From the NCBI RefSeq assembly GCF_004827385.1, contig NZ_SRXN01000026.1, positions 1 to 64,000 on the forward strand: a DNA stretch of 64,000 nt. Direction: 5' to 3'. Of the stretch, positions 8,226 through 16,857 are shown one piece after another (within the stretch, counting starts at the first letter, position 1; each line of letters opens with the position of its first letter). A model generated the notes under the pieces. The model saw only the letters and a list, made by a program, of their open reading frames with translations, did no database searches and was not told the origin of the DNA. The stretch comes from Ensifer sp. MPMI2T. GTDB taxonomy: Bacteria > Pseudomonadota > Alphaproteobacteria > Rhizobiales > Rhizobiaceae. The position numbers were made by a program, and so were the translations under genes.

Positions 8226-8267
8226 CTGCCACGCCCCCGTCCCGCGCTGAAGGCGGAAGAGGCGTGG
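8226..8267 (-). other. Intercistronic hairpin between hutX and hutW
   Basis: GCCACGCC and GGCGTGGC form a perfect eight-pair stem enclosing a GC-rich inner region, in the 149-base gap after the hutX stop. There is no T-run on the minus strand, so it is unlikely to be a simple terminator. Such hairpins often stabilise the binding-protein message so that it exceeds the permease message. Confidence 0.55.
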
Positions 8268-8292
8268 CGGGCACGGTTCGGCAAAACTGTCG

Positions 8293-9327
8293 TTACTTCA
8301 GGCTTGCTTCGATCTTGCCGCGCGCCTCGTCGGAGACCCACTTGCCCCAGACGTCGGCCTTGGTCTTCAGGAATTCGGCCGCGGCGGCCGTAGCGTCGAC
8401 CTTGTTGTCGGCCATGTAGGCGAGGCTGCCGTTGACATCCTCAAGCGGGAAGGTTGCCTTTTCGAGGATCGCGACGATCTCCGGCGCTTCCGCAGCGAAG
8501 GTGCTGTTCACGCCGTACGCAACGTCGACCGAGGGAAAGGCGCAACCTTCGTCACGCTTGCCGTTGGCACTGCTCAATTCCTTCCAGCAGGCTTCGTTGT
8601 AGGCCGGCTCTTCAAGCTGGACGAGCTTGAACTTGCCCATGATCGCGGTCGGCGACCAGTAATAAAAGAGGATCGGCTCGCCCTGCAGATAAGCCGAGGT
8701 GATGGCCGAATCGAGCGCCGTACCGGTGCCGGGGCGGAAGTTCACATAGGTTTCGCCGAGTTTGTAAGCTTCGAGCTTGGCGGAGCTTACGCCTTCGCAG
8801 GTCCAGCCGGACGGGCAATTCAGGAAGCGGCCCTTGGACGGCTCTTCCGGATCCGCAAAGATCTCGACGATCTTCGGGTCGGAAAGCTGCGACACGCTCT
8901 TCAAGTCCGGCGCCTTCGCCTCGATGTTGCGCGAGGGATCACCGTGAACGATGTAGTCCGGCACGAACCAGCCTTCGCTGGCGCCGACGAAAGTCTTGCC
9001 GATGGCGACGACCTTCTTTTCCTCGACTGCCTTGTTCCACACATCGGAGCGGCCGAGCCATTCTTCGGCGAAGATCTGGACATCGTTGTTGGCGGTCGCC
9101 TGTTCGAGCGTCACCGAATTGCCTGGAATGGAATCCACCTGGCAGTCATAACCCTTGGCAAGGATCGCCTTCATGACTTCGGTGATGAAGGCACCGCTTT
9201 CCCAGTCGATACCGGCAAAGGTCACGGTCTTGCCGTCGCCGCAATACGAGGCGTTGGCGCTACCGGTGGAGGCCGCAAGCATCAGGCCGGCGGCGGCGAA
9301 GGTGAGTTTCATTGTGCTGATCGACAT
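8293..9327 (-). CDS. hutX: Histidine-binding periplasmic protein HutX
   Basis: This 344-residue substrate-binding protein of the OpuAC/ProX fold delivers histidine (and probably betaines and proline) to HutW/HutV. A Sec signal peptide covers about residues 1-26, with likely cleavage after ANA. The mature part starts with the family-typical TVTFAGIDWESGAF. GGGGAA lies a few bases before the ATG at 9327, supporting it over ATG 9312. It follows hutF by 34 bases on the same strand. Confidence 0.93.
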   Translation of the reverse strand: MSISTMKLTFAAAGLMLAASTGSANASYCGDGKTVTFAGIDWESGAFITEVMKAILAKGYDCQVDSIPGNSVTLEQATANNDVQIFAEEWLGRSDVWNKAVEEKKVVAIGKTFVGASEGWFVPDYIVHGDPSRNIEAKAPDLKSVSQLSDPKIVEIFADPEEPSKGRFLNCPSGWTCEGVSSAKLEAYKLGETYVNFRPGTGTALDSAITSAYLQGEPILFYYWSPTAIMGKFKLVQLEEPAYNEACWKELSSANGKRDEGCAFPSVDVAYGVNSTFAAEAPEIVAILEKATFPLEDVNGSLAYMADNKVDATAAAAEFLKTKADVWGKWVSDEARGKIEASLK

Positions 9328-9361
9328 GCGTATTCCCCTTTTTTAGTTGTCGCTTCGATGA

Positions 9362-10738
9362 CTATTTCAGTTTCGTCAGAACGCGCCCGAAGGTGCGGTC
9401 GATGTCTTCCTCCCGATCATGGCGTCCATTGCGGATCTTCCATTGGCCGGCAACCATGACGTCGCGGACCGCCTCGCCGCCGAGCGCAAAGAGCCAGCGG
9501 TCTAGGATTTGGTTGCCGCCGGCGGCGGCGATATAGGGATTGGCGCCGTCGAGGACGACGAGATCGGCGCGCGCACCGGCCATGATGCCGGCCGTACCGA
9601 GACCGGCGGCCTGCGCCCCGCCGGCAAGCGCCGCCTCGAAGATCGATCGACCGGCCGACGCGCCGGGACCGGCGGCAAGCCGGTTGCGCCGGCGATCGCG
9701 CAGCCGCTGGCCGTATTCGAGCAACCGCAGTTCTTCCGCGACGCTGGTTGCGACATGGCTGTCGGTGCCGATGCCGACACGGCCGCCCGCAGCGATGAAA
9801 TCGACCGCGGGAAAGATGCCATCGCCGAGATTGGCCTCGGTCGCCGGGCAAAGGCCGGCAACCGCCCCCGAAGCAGCCAGCCTCTTCGTTTCCTCAGCCG
9901 TCATGTGCGTCGCATGGATGGCACACCAGCGCGCGTCGACGGGCATCTCGTCAAGCAGCCATTCGACCGGCCGCCGGCCGCTCCAGGCGAGGCAGTCGTC
10001 GATCTCGCGTGTCTGCTCGGCCACATGAATGTGAATGGGACCGGAGGCCGGAGCCGCAGCTAGAACTGTCCGCATCTCGTCCGGGGTCGCGGCGCGCAGT
10101 GAATGGATGGCATAGCCGAGCTCAGCGCCAGTCTTCGAACAGGCGGGGCCGAGGCGATCGAGAAGGGCGAGAAAACGATCCGGATCATGCAGGAACGGGC
10201 GCTGGCCGGGATTGGGCGCCACACCGCCGAAATTGGCATGGGCATAGAAGACGGGCAGATGGGTCAGACCGATGCCCGTCGCCTCAGCCGCGCTCAATAT
10301 CCGAAGCGACATTTCGGCCGGATCGGCATAAGGGGTGCCGTCCGCCTGGTGATGAAGATAGTGGAACTCGACCACGCGGCCGAAGCCGCCCTTCAGCATC
10401 TCCATGTAAAGCTTGGCGGCGATCGCCTCGACGTCATCAGGGTCGACGAGGCCGACAGTGCGGTACATTTGCTCGCGCCAGGTCCAGAAACTATCGTCTC
10501 CCGTGCCCGCCACCTCAGCGAGGCCGGCCAGGGCGCGCTGAAACGCATGGGAGTGAAGATTGGCAATGGCCGGAACCACCGGTCCCGACAGTCGCTCATC
10601 GCCTTCAGCGATCGGTTGGCCGGGCGTGACCGATGCGATGCCGCCTCTGCCGTCGAGGACGATGGCCACGTTTTCGGCCCATCCGCTTGGAAGAAGAGCA
10701 CGTTCCGCGAAGAGCCGTTGGACGGGAAAAGTTGCCAT
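9362..10738 (-). CDS. hutF: Formimidoylglutamate deiminase HutF
   Basis: HutF is an amidohydrolase that converts N-formimidoyl-L-glutamate to N-formyl-L-glutamate and ammonia, the branch completed by HutG. The 458-residue protein carries the metal-site motifs LHSHAFQRALAG (about residues 60-71), HIHVAEQTREIDDCL, IHATHMT and GTDSHVATS in the expected order. It is the first gene of the minus-strand hut cassette and is divergent from hutC. Its presence shows that this organism uses the five-step histidine route. hutU, hutI and hutG are not in the window. Confidence 0.93.
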   Translation of the reverse strand: MATFPVQRLFAERALLPSGWAENVAIVLDGRGGIASVTPGQPIAEGDERLSGPVVPAIANLHSHAFQRALAGLAEVAGTGDDSFWTWREQMYRTVGLVDPDDVEAIAAKLYMEMLKGGFGRVVEFHYLHHQADGTPYADPAEMSLRILSAAEATGIGLTHLPVFYAHANFGGVAPNPGQRPFLHDPDRFLALLDRLGPACSKTGAELGYAIHSLRAATPDEMRTVLAAAPASGPIHIHVAEQTREIDDCLAWSGRRPVEWLLDEMPVDARWCAIHATHMTAEETKRLAASGAVAGLCPATEANLGDGIFPAVDFIAAGGRVGIGTDSHVATSVAEELRLLEYGQRLRDRRRNRLAAGPGASAGRSIFEAALAGGAQAAGLGTAGIMAGARADLVVLDGANPYIAAAGGNQILDRWLFALGGEAVRDVMVAGQWKIRNGRHDREEDIDRTFGRVLTKLK

Positions 10739-10751
10739 GTCGCGATTTTCC

Positions 10752-10770
10752 TGTACGTGGTTGTATATGG
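10752..10770. promoter_or_regulatory. Candidate HutC operator in the hutF/hutC gap
   Basis: Tandem TGTACGTGG (10752-10760) and TGTATATGG (10762-10770) lie between the divergent start codons, just downstream of a possible hutF promoter. HutC operators in other bacteria are AT-rich sites containing TGTATATACA-like cores, which the second unit partly matches. This is inference from position and resemblance. Confidence 0.4.
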
Positions 10771-10771
10771 A

Positions 10772-10799
10772 ACTATAGATATTTTATGGTGGCGCGCAA
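10772..10799 (-). promoter_or_regulatory. Candidate hutF promoter
   Basis: On the minus strand TTGCGC (10799-10794) and TATAGT (10777-10772) are spaced by 16 bases. Transcription would start just before the TGTA repeats, so a bound repressor would block it. The -35 match is only partial. Confidence 0.4.
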
Positions 10800-10873
10800 G
10801 GCTAAAATGGACGAAAAGGTCATCCAATGCCGGGACGGTCGCCGCCTTCATCGGCGTAAGATGGGAGTAGACA

Positions 10874-11617
10874 ATGACGCCACCGGGGCGGACGAGCGAC
10901 ATGCCGACCTTCGCTGAAGGACCCGTGCCGCGCTATGAGGCGGTGAAGCAGTTCATTCGCAGTAGGATCGAGAGCGGCGAATGGCCCGCCAATCACCGGG
11001 TACCGTCGGAAAACGATATCGTCGCGGATCTCGGCGTCAGCCGGATGACGGCGAACAGGGCCCTGCGCGAGCTTGCGAGCGAGGGCGCGATCACCCGGGT
11101 GCAGGGGGTCGGATCCTTTGTTGCGGTCCATAAGGGCAGCACGGCGCTCCTCGAGGTCCGCAACATCGCGGACGAGATCCGCGGGCGTGGCCATAGGCAC
11201 ACCTCCCGGCTGACCCTTTTAGAGGAGGAGCCGGCGAGCCCCGAGATCGGCGATGCGTTAGGGCTTCCGACGGGAGCCAGGGTGTTCCATTCGATCATGG
11301 TCCATTGCGAGAACGAGGTGCCGATCCAGATCGAGGATCGGTTCGTCAACCCGGCGGTCTGCCCCAACTACATGGCGCAGGATTTCCGGGCCATGACCCC
11401 GAACGCCTATCTGACCTTGGTGGCGCCGATCACCCGCACCGAGCAGATCGTCGAGGCCGTGTCGCCCAAACCTTGGGAATGCAAGCTTCTCGCGATCGGC
11501 CGCAACGAACCGTGCCTGATGATCCGTCGCCGGACCTGGTCGGAAACGGTGAGCGTAACGACCGCGCGGCTGCTTTACCCAGGCACGCGCTATCGCCTTG
11601 AGGGCGCCTCGCAGTGA
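10874..11617 (+). CDS. hutC: GntR-family histidine utilization repressor HutC
   Basis: This 247-residue regulator has an N-terminal winged helix-turn-helix (VPSENDIVADLGVSRMTANR near residues 47-66, then VQGVGSFVA) and a C-terminal UTRA effector domain, which senses urocanate in HutC proteins. GGGAG lies six bases before the ATG at 10874, which decides the start over ATG 10904. It is divergent from hutF and probably represses it. The fusion kinase gene begins 31 bases after its stop, so the two are probably co-transcribed. Confidence 0.88.
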   Translation: MTPPGRTSDMPTFAEGPVPRYEAVKQFIRSRIESGEWPANHRVPSENDIVADLGVSRMTANRALRELASEGAITRVQGVGSFVAVHKGSTALLEVRNIADEIRGRGHRHTSRLTLLEEEPASPEIGDALGLPTGARVFHSIMVHCENEVPIQIEDRFVNPAVCPNYMAQDFRAMTPNAYLTLVAPITRTEQIVEAVSPKPWECKLLAIGRNEPCLMIRRRTWSETVSVTTARLLYPGTRYRLEGASQ

Positions 11618-11648
11618 GGCGGTCCCGCGAACAAACGGGAAGGGAAGG

Positions 11649-14576
11649 ATGGACGGAGAAACGCTCAAGCTCCGCACGCAACTCGCAAGGCCGGATGTGT
11701 CGGCCGAGGAGGCGAAACGCGTTCTGTCGGAACAGTACGACCTTTCGGGTGCGCTGACCGAGCTCGGCAGCCAGCAGGATCGAAACTACCGCGTGGATAC
11801 GGAGGATGGCCGCTTCGTCCTGAAAATCTGCCGGGTGGAATATGCACGGGTCGAACTTGAGGCGCAGAATGCAGCCCTGCATCATCTTGGCGCCAACTCG
11901 GGCGCGCCGAAGGTGCCGGCCGTCGTCTCGGCGTTGAATGGCGAGGAGATTGTCGTCGCCAGCGTCCGGGACGTGCCCTATCAGTTCCGGCTGCTCACCT
12001 ATCTCGATGGCACGCCTTTGACCCGCCGCAAGCATCTTCCGGCGCAAACGGTCGCCGAGCTTGGCGATCTCGCCGGACGGCTGGCTTCGGCGCTCAAGGA
12101 TTTCGACCATCCCGGGCTCGAGCGCGAACTGCAATGGGACCTGCAGCGGGCGGGACCGGTCGCGCTGCAACTGCTGCAGACCATGACCGACGTGGATTTG
12201 CGCAAGCGTGTCGCCGAGGCGATGGTCGGCGCCATGCGGCGCGTGCAGCCGCTCATGCCGGAGTTGCGGGTGCAGACGATCCATCAGGACGTTACCGACG
12301 ACAACATCGTGAGCAGGGTGGAGGCAGGTGGCAGGCTGGTGCCCGAGGGCGTGATCGACTTCGGTGACGTCCTCAAGGGGTGGCTCGTTGCAGAACTGGC
12401 AGTCACCTGTGCGTCGCTGCTTCACCACGCAGATGGCGATCCTTTCTTCATCCTGCCGGCGGTCCAGGCGTTCCATGCGGCATTCCCGCTGACGGACGTC
12501 GAGCTGAAAGCGCTCTGGCCGCTGATCGTGGCACGAGCGGGCATTCTGGTCGCAAGCACGGAACAGCAGTTGGAGATCGACCCCGATAACGCCTATGTGC
12601 GTGGAAACGCTGCCCATGAGCGTGAAATTCTTGATGTCGCGCTGTCCGTGCCTTTCGGCCTGATGGAGCAGGCAATCCACCGGGTCGTGGGGAAGGGGGC
12701 GGCGCCGACCGTGCCCTTGACGGCCGGCCGGCTGCTGCCAGACGTCGAACCCTCCCGCGTCGGGATCGTCGATCTTTCGCTTCTTGGGTCTCATCTTCCG
12801 GCCGACCGCTGGCATTATGAGGATACCGAAGTGCTGCTCTTGCAGTCGGCGGCGCGGGCGGCCGGTGCCTCCGCCACGCATTATGGCGAGTTCCGTTTGA
12901 CCGAGACCCGGCTTCTTCAGGCAAGGTCGCCTGCGACCTTCGCCCTGCATGTCGATCTCTGCCTGCATGGGCAAACGGCAGTCCACGCGCCCTTCGCCGG
13001 CAATCTCGGGCGGCGCGGCGAAAAAATGGTCCTGTCGACCGATGGGCTGCAATTGCATCTGCATGGTGTCGAACCGGCCGATGCCGCCGAAGGCGCGATC
13101 GAAGCTGGCGCGCCGATCGGCGTCGTCCCTGGCGATCCGTCGGCGCTAGGCTTCATCCGCGTCCAGCTCTCGACGGAAGCGGAGATCGAGCCGCCTCCCT
13201 TTGCGACAGCGAGCCAGGCGGAAGCCTGGAGAGTGCTCTGCCCGTCACCCGCCCAAATGCTCGGTTTCGACTGTGATGCACCCTTGCCGGCGGCGCACGA
13301 ACTGCTTCAGCGCCGCCAACGTCATTTCGCGCGGCCGCAGAAGAACTATTACCGGCAGCCGCCGCAGATCGAGCGGGGCTGGAAGGAACATCTCTTCGAT
13401 GTCGAGGGCCGTGCCTATCTCGACATGGTCAACAATGTCACGATCGTCGGCCACGGCCATCCGCGCCTTTCGGCGGCGGTTGGCCGCCAATGGTCGCTGC
13501 TCAACACCAATTCGCGCTTCCACTATGGGTCCGTCGCGGAATTTTCGGAGAGGCTCGCAGAGTTGGCACCCGAGGGACTCGACACGGTCTTCCTCGTCAA
13601 CAGCGGCTCGGAGGCGAATGACCTCGCGATCAGACTTGCGTGGGCCCATTCCGGCGCGCGCCACATGCTCTCGCTGCTTGAAGCCTATCACGGCTGGACG
13701 GTCGCGAGCGACGCGATCTCGACGTCGATCGCCGACAACCCGCAGGCGCTGACGACGCGGCCCGATTGGGTACACCCGGTCGTTTCCCCGAACACCTATC
13801 GCGGACCGTTTCGTGGAATAGGTTCGACCGTCGACTACGTTCGCGCCGTTACCGAGAAGCTGGAGGAACTCGACGAGAATCGGGTGGGGCTTGCGGGCTT
13901 CATCTGTGAAGCCGTCTATGGCAACGCCGGCGGCATTCCGCTGCCGCCGGGATATCTCGAGGCCGTCTATGCCATGGTCAGGGAGCGGGGCGGCGTCTGC
14001 ATCGCCGATGAAGTACAGGTGGGTTACGGCCGGCTCGGCCACTATTTCTGGGGGTTCGAAGAGCAGGGCGTCGTTCCGGACATCATCACGGTTGCCAAGG
14101 GTATGGGCAACGGCCATCCGCTCGGTGCCGTCATCACGCGGCGCGAGATCGCGGAGGCGCTGGAGAAGGAAGGCTATTTCTTCTCGTCGTCCGGCGGCAG
14201 TCCGGTAAGCTCCGTCGTCGGCCTCACCGTTCTCGATATTCTCCACGACGAGGCCCTGCAGGAAAATGCGCGCACGGTCGGCGACCACCTCAAGGCGCGG
14301 CTGCAGGCGCTTGGCGAGCGCTTTCCGCTCGTCGGCGCGGTCCACGGCATAGGACTTTATCTCGGCGTCGAGTTCGTCCGCGACCGCGAAACACTGGAAC
14401 CCGCGACGCAGGAGACGGCGGCGATCTGCAACCGCCTCCTTGAGCTCGGCGTCATCATGCAGCCGACAGGCGATCACCTGAATGTCTTGAAGATCAAGCC
14501 GCCGCTCTGCCTCAGCCGTGAGAGCGCCGACTTCTTTGCCGAGATGCTGGAGCGGGCGCTGGAAGAGGGCTGGTGA
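11649..14576 (+). CDS. Fused small-molecule kinase / degenerate M23-like domain / class III PLP phospholyase
   Basis: The protein has 975 residues in three parts. Residues ~25-340 are an APH/homoserine-kinase-type kinase (HQDVTDDN catalytic loop, IDFGD metal site). Residues ~360-530 resemble a LytM/M23 beta domain in which zinc ligands look incomplete. Residues ~555-970 are a class III aminotransferase fold (NSGSEANDLA, ADEVQVGYGRLG, VAKGMGNGHP with PLP lysine 817). Mammalian relatives of the outer domains are hydroxylysine kinase and the ammoniophospholyases acting on phosphoethanolamine or 5-phosphohydroxylysine. A phosphorylate-then-eliminate role is therefore likely, substrate unknown. 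The start at 11649 follows AGGGAAGG. It lies directly behind hutC. Confidence 0.85.
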   Translation: MDGETLKLRTQLARPDVSAEEAKRVLSEQYDLSGALTELGSQQDRNYRVDTEDGRFVLKICRVEYARVELEAQNAALHHLGANSGAPKVPAVVSALNGEEIVVASVRDVPYQFRLLTYLDGTPLTRRKHLPAQTVAELGDLAGRLASALKDFDHPGLERELQWDLQRAGPVALQLLQTMTDVDLRKRVAEAMVGAMRRVQPLMPELRVQTIHQDVTDDNIVSRVEAGGRLVPEGVIDFGDVLKGWLVAELAVTCASLLHHADGDPFFILPAVQAFHAAFPLTDVELKALWPLIVARAGILVASTEQQLEIDPDNAYVRGNAAHEREILDVALSVPFGLMEQAIHRVVGKGAAPTVPLTAGRLLPDVEPSRVGIVDLSLLGSHLPADRWHYEDTEVLLLQSAARAAGASATHYGEFRLTETRLLQARSPATFALHVDLCLHGQTAVHAPFAGNLGRRGEKMVLSTDGLQLHLHGVEPADAAEGAIEAGAPIGVVPGDPSALGFIRVQLSTEAEIEPPPFATASQAEAWRVLCPSPAQMLGFDCDAPLPAAHELLQRRQRHFARPQKNYYRQPPQIERGWKEHLFDVEGRAYLDMVNNVTIVGHGHPRLSAAVGRQWSLLNTNSRFHYGSVAEFSERLAELAPEGLDTVFLVNSGSEANDLAIRLAWAHSGARHMLSLLEAYHGWTVASDAISTSIADNPQALTTRPDWVHPVVSPNTYRGPFRGIGSTVDYVRAVTEKLEELDENRVGLAGFICEAVYGNAGGIPLPPGYLEAVYAMVRERGGVCIADEVQVGYGRLGHYFWGFEEQGVVPDIITVAKGMGNGHPLGAVITRREIAEALEKEGYFFSSSGGSPVSSVVGLTVLDILHDEALQENARTVGDHLKARLQALGERFPLVGAVHGIGLYLGVEFVRDRETLEPATQETAAICNRLLELGVIMQPTGDHLNVLKIKPPLCLSRESADFFAEMLERALEEGW

Positions 14577-14633
14577 GCGAGACGCCCGCGCCGAGCGTCC
14601 ACGGAGTGTGCTGAGCGAAGGACCTTCTGGTTT

Positions 14634-15575
14634 CTATCCTTCGCTTAACATTTCCGTTTCGCCACTCAGTCGTTCGACGAGGCTGCGGCGAACGCGGCCG
14701 ATATGGCGCGCCGGCGGCTCGCCGAACTGACGGGAATATTCGCGGCTGAACTGCGACTGGCTCTCATAGCCGACCTGATGGCCGGCATCGCCCGCATCGA
14801 GACGCTCTTCCAGCATCAGGCGCCTCGCTTCCTGTAGCCGGAGCTGCTTCTGATACTGCAGCGGACTCATCGCCGTGATCGCCTTGAAGTGGTGATGAAG
14901 CGAGGAAACGCTCATACTGACGCGGCTCGCAAGATCGTCGATGCGCAACGGGTGCGCATAATGCTCCTTCAGCCATGCGACGGCCCGACCGATCTGGTGC
15001 GGCTGACTTTCGGCCGTCATCATCTGCCTGAGCCTCGTGCCATCAGGCCCGATGAGCAGGCGGTAGAGGAGTTCCTGCTCGATCAACGGCAGCAGGGCCG
15101 CAATGTCGTCCGGGTGATCGAGCAGCCGCAGCAGGCGGAGCGCTGCGTCTTCGAGATCGGGTGTTATCTTGCTAACCGTCATTCCGCGCGCGGAGGCCGG
15201 CGGCTTCACGGGGCGGTTACCGATCAAATCGAGCAGTGCGGGGATCTTTCCGGTATCGATCTGGAACGCGAGGCTCATGTAGGGCTCTTCCGGCGACGCC
15301 TGCGAGATCTGGGAGATGACCGGCAGATCGATCGAGGTCAACAGATAATCCGAAGCGCCGTAGACGAGGGGCTCGTCGCCTAGTACCACGCGCTTGGCGC
15401 CTTGGACGATGACCGCCAGGCTCGGCCTGTAAGCTGCGCAATTCGGTTTCGCTGTGCTTGAATGCCGGTGGATGCTGAGACCTGGTACGATCGTTGCGTG
15501 GTCGCCATCCTTTTCGGCGATACGGGCAATGATATCGATCATCTCCTGGCGCGGCGTCTGTCGTGTGGTCGTCAT
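14634..15575 (-). CDS. AraC-family transcriptional regulator (AraC_N type)
   Basis: This 313-residue protein has an N-terminal AraC_N cupin-like domain and a C-terminal pair of helix-turn-helix motifs (IDDLASRVSMSVSSLHHHFK and VGYESQSQFSREYSRQFGEPP). The ATG at 15575 follows GGAAAGG. An upstream in-frame start at 15638 adds 21 unconserved residues. It is divergent from the alcohol dehydrogenase gene at 15796, a pairing seen for YqhC-like regulators that control aldehyde reductases. Two direct repeats 21 bases apart in the gap are its likely target. Confidence 0.88.
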   Translation of the reverse strand: MTTTRQTPRQEMIDIIARIAEKDGDHATIVPGLSIHRHSSTAKPNCAAYRPSLAVIVQGAKRVVLGDEPLVYGASDYLLTSIDLPVISQISQASPEEPYMSLAFQIDTGKIPALLDLIGNRPVKPPASARGMTVSKITPDLEDAALRLLRLLDHPDDIAALLPLIEQELLYRLLIGPDGTRLRQMMTAESQPHQIGRAVAWLKEHYAHPLRIDDLASRVSMSVSSLHHHFKAITAMSPLQYQKQLRLQEARRLMLEERLDAGDAGHQVGYESQSQFSREYSRQFGEPPARHIGRVRRSLVERLSGETEMLSEG

Positions 15576-15666
15576 ATTCAGCGGCCTTTCCAATATCTTA
15601 GGTCTGCGCGGTCTGCCGTTCAGATAGGTTCCCGGCACGGCCTCGCCACGGCGGGGCCGTCAGACA

Positions 15667-15700
15667 TGCAGGATTGTGCAAAACTTTTGCAGGATCGCAC
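15667..15700. promoter_or_regulatory. Candidate AraC-type operator: direct repeats 21 bases apart
   Basis: TGCAGGAT at 15667-15674 and again at 15688-15695, each followed by a related -GNNC tail, lie on the same face of the helix two turns apart. A 15-base palindrome TGCAAAACTTTTGCA (15677-15691) overlaps them. The spacing is typical for AraC-family binding, and the site lies between an araC-type gene and its divergent neighbour. Confidence 0.5.
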
Positions 15701-15795
15701 TAACGCATCATCGCTATGGGACAGCATAGTCCGCCCTGTCGCTCGAGGTCCACGCCTCACGAGCGCATCGTTCCCAAGACATCAAGGACAGACCC

Positions 15796-16836
15796 ATGGC
15801 TATAGCTAGAGGATATGCGGCGACCGATGCTTCGAAGCCGCTTACACCCTTCACATTCGAGCGCCGCGAACCGCGTGACGACGATGTGGTCATCGACATC
15901 AAATATTGCGGCGTCTGCCACTCCGATATCCATCAGGCCCGCAACGAATGGGGCAACTCCACTTTCCCTATGGTGCCGGGCCACGAGATCGTCGGCATTA
16001 TTTCGGCGGTTGGATCAAAGGTCACAAAGTTCAAGGTCGGCGACCGCGCCGGCGTCGGCTGCTTCGTCGATTCCTGCACGACCTGCGCCACCCGCGACCT
16101 CGATCTGGAGCATTATCTGCCGGGTCTGGTCGGGACTTACAATAGCGTCGAGGCCGACGGAAAGACCCCGACCCAGGGCGGCTACTCGGATCATATCGTG
16201 GTCAAGGAAGGTTATGTGCTTTCCATTCCCGAGAACCTGCCGCTGGATGCGGCCGCGCCGCTCCTTTGCGCCGGCATCACACTTTACTCGCCGCTCCGCC
16301 ATTGGAAGGCGGCACCCGGCAAGAAGGTCGCGATCGTCGGCATGGGCGGCCTCGGGCACATGGGCGTGAAGCTCGCCCACGCGATGGGCGCCGAGGTCAC
16401 CGTGCTGAGCCAGAGCCTCTCGAAAAAAGAGGATGGGCTGAAACTCGGTGCGGATCACTATTACGCGACAAATGATCCGGAGACGTTCCAGGCGCTTGCC
16501 GGAAGTTTCGACCTGATCATCTGCACCGTTGCCGCCGAAGTGGACTGGAACGCCTATCTCAATCTCCTGAAGGTCGACGGAGACCTGGTGCTTGTCGGCA
16601 TTCCGGAGAACCCGGTGCCGGTCCACGCCTTCTCGCTGGTTCCGGCACGGCGCAGCATTTCCGGCTCGATGATCGGCTCGATCAAGGAAACCCAGGAGAT
16701 GCTGGATTTCTGCAGCGAGCACGGCATCGTTTCTGAAATCGAGACGATCGAGATGGGTCAGATCAACCAGGCCTATGAGCGCGTCGTCAAGAGTGACGTG
16801 CGCTATCGCTTCGTGATCGACATGGCTTCGCTCTAA
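15796..16836 (+). CDS. NAD(P)-dependent zinc alcohol dehydrogenase, YahK/cinnamyl-alcohol type
   Basis: This 346-residue medium-chain dehydrogenase/reductase probably reduces aldehydes with NADPH. The catalytic zinc motif CGVCHSDIH is near residue 37, the GHEIVG segment follows, and the Rossmann motif [13 protein letters not shown] is near 183. The structural-zinc lobe is incomplete: Cys94 and Cys97 are present, but the third and fourth positions are Arg100 and Leu108. The usual start follows 'gacccATGGC'. The divergent AraC regulator suggests aldehyde-responsive control. Confidence 0.88.
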   Translation: MAIARGYAATDASKPLTPFTFERREPRDDDVVIDIKYCGVCHSDIHQARNEWGNSTFPMVPGHEIVGIISAVGSKVTKFKVGDRAGVGCFVDSCTTCATRDLDLEHYLPGLVGTYNSVEADGKTPTQGGYSDHIVVKEGYVLSIPENLPLDAAAPLLCAGITLYSPLRHWKAAPGKKVAIVGMGGLGHMGVKLAHAMGAEVTVLSQSLSKKEDGLKLGADHYYATNDPETFQALAGSFDLIICTVAAEVDWNAYLNLLKVDGDLVLVGIPENPVPVHAFSLVPARRSISGSMIGSIKETQEMLDFCSEHGIVSEIETIEMGQINQAYERVVKSDVRYRFVIDMASL

Positions 16837-16857
16837 GACCCGGGTCCGCTGCCGCCT

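Noticed and set aside
11430-14477. Very long minus-strand open frames (544 and 410 residues) opposite the fusion kinase gene
   Set aside because: They are antisense shadows created by GC-rich codon bias. Composition is Arg/Gly/His-rich and no domain is recognisable, while the plus frame has clear kinase and PLP motifs.
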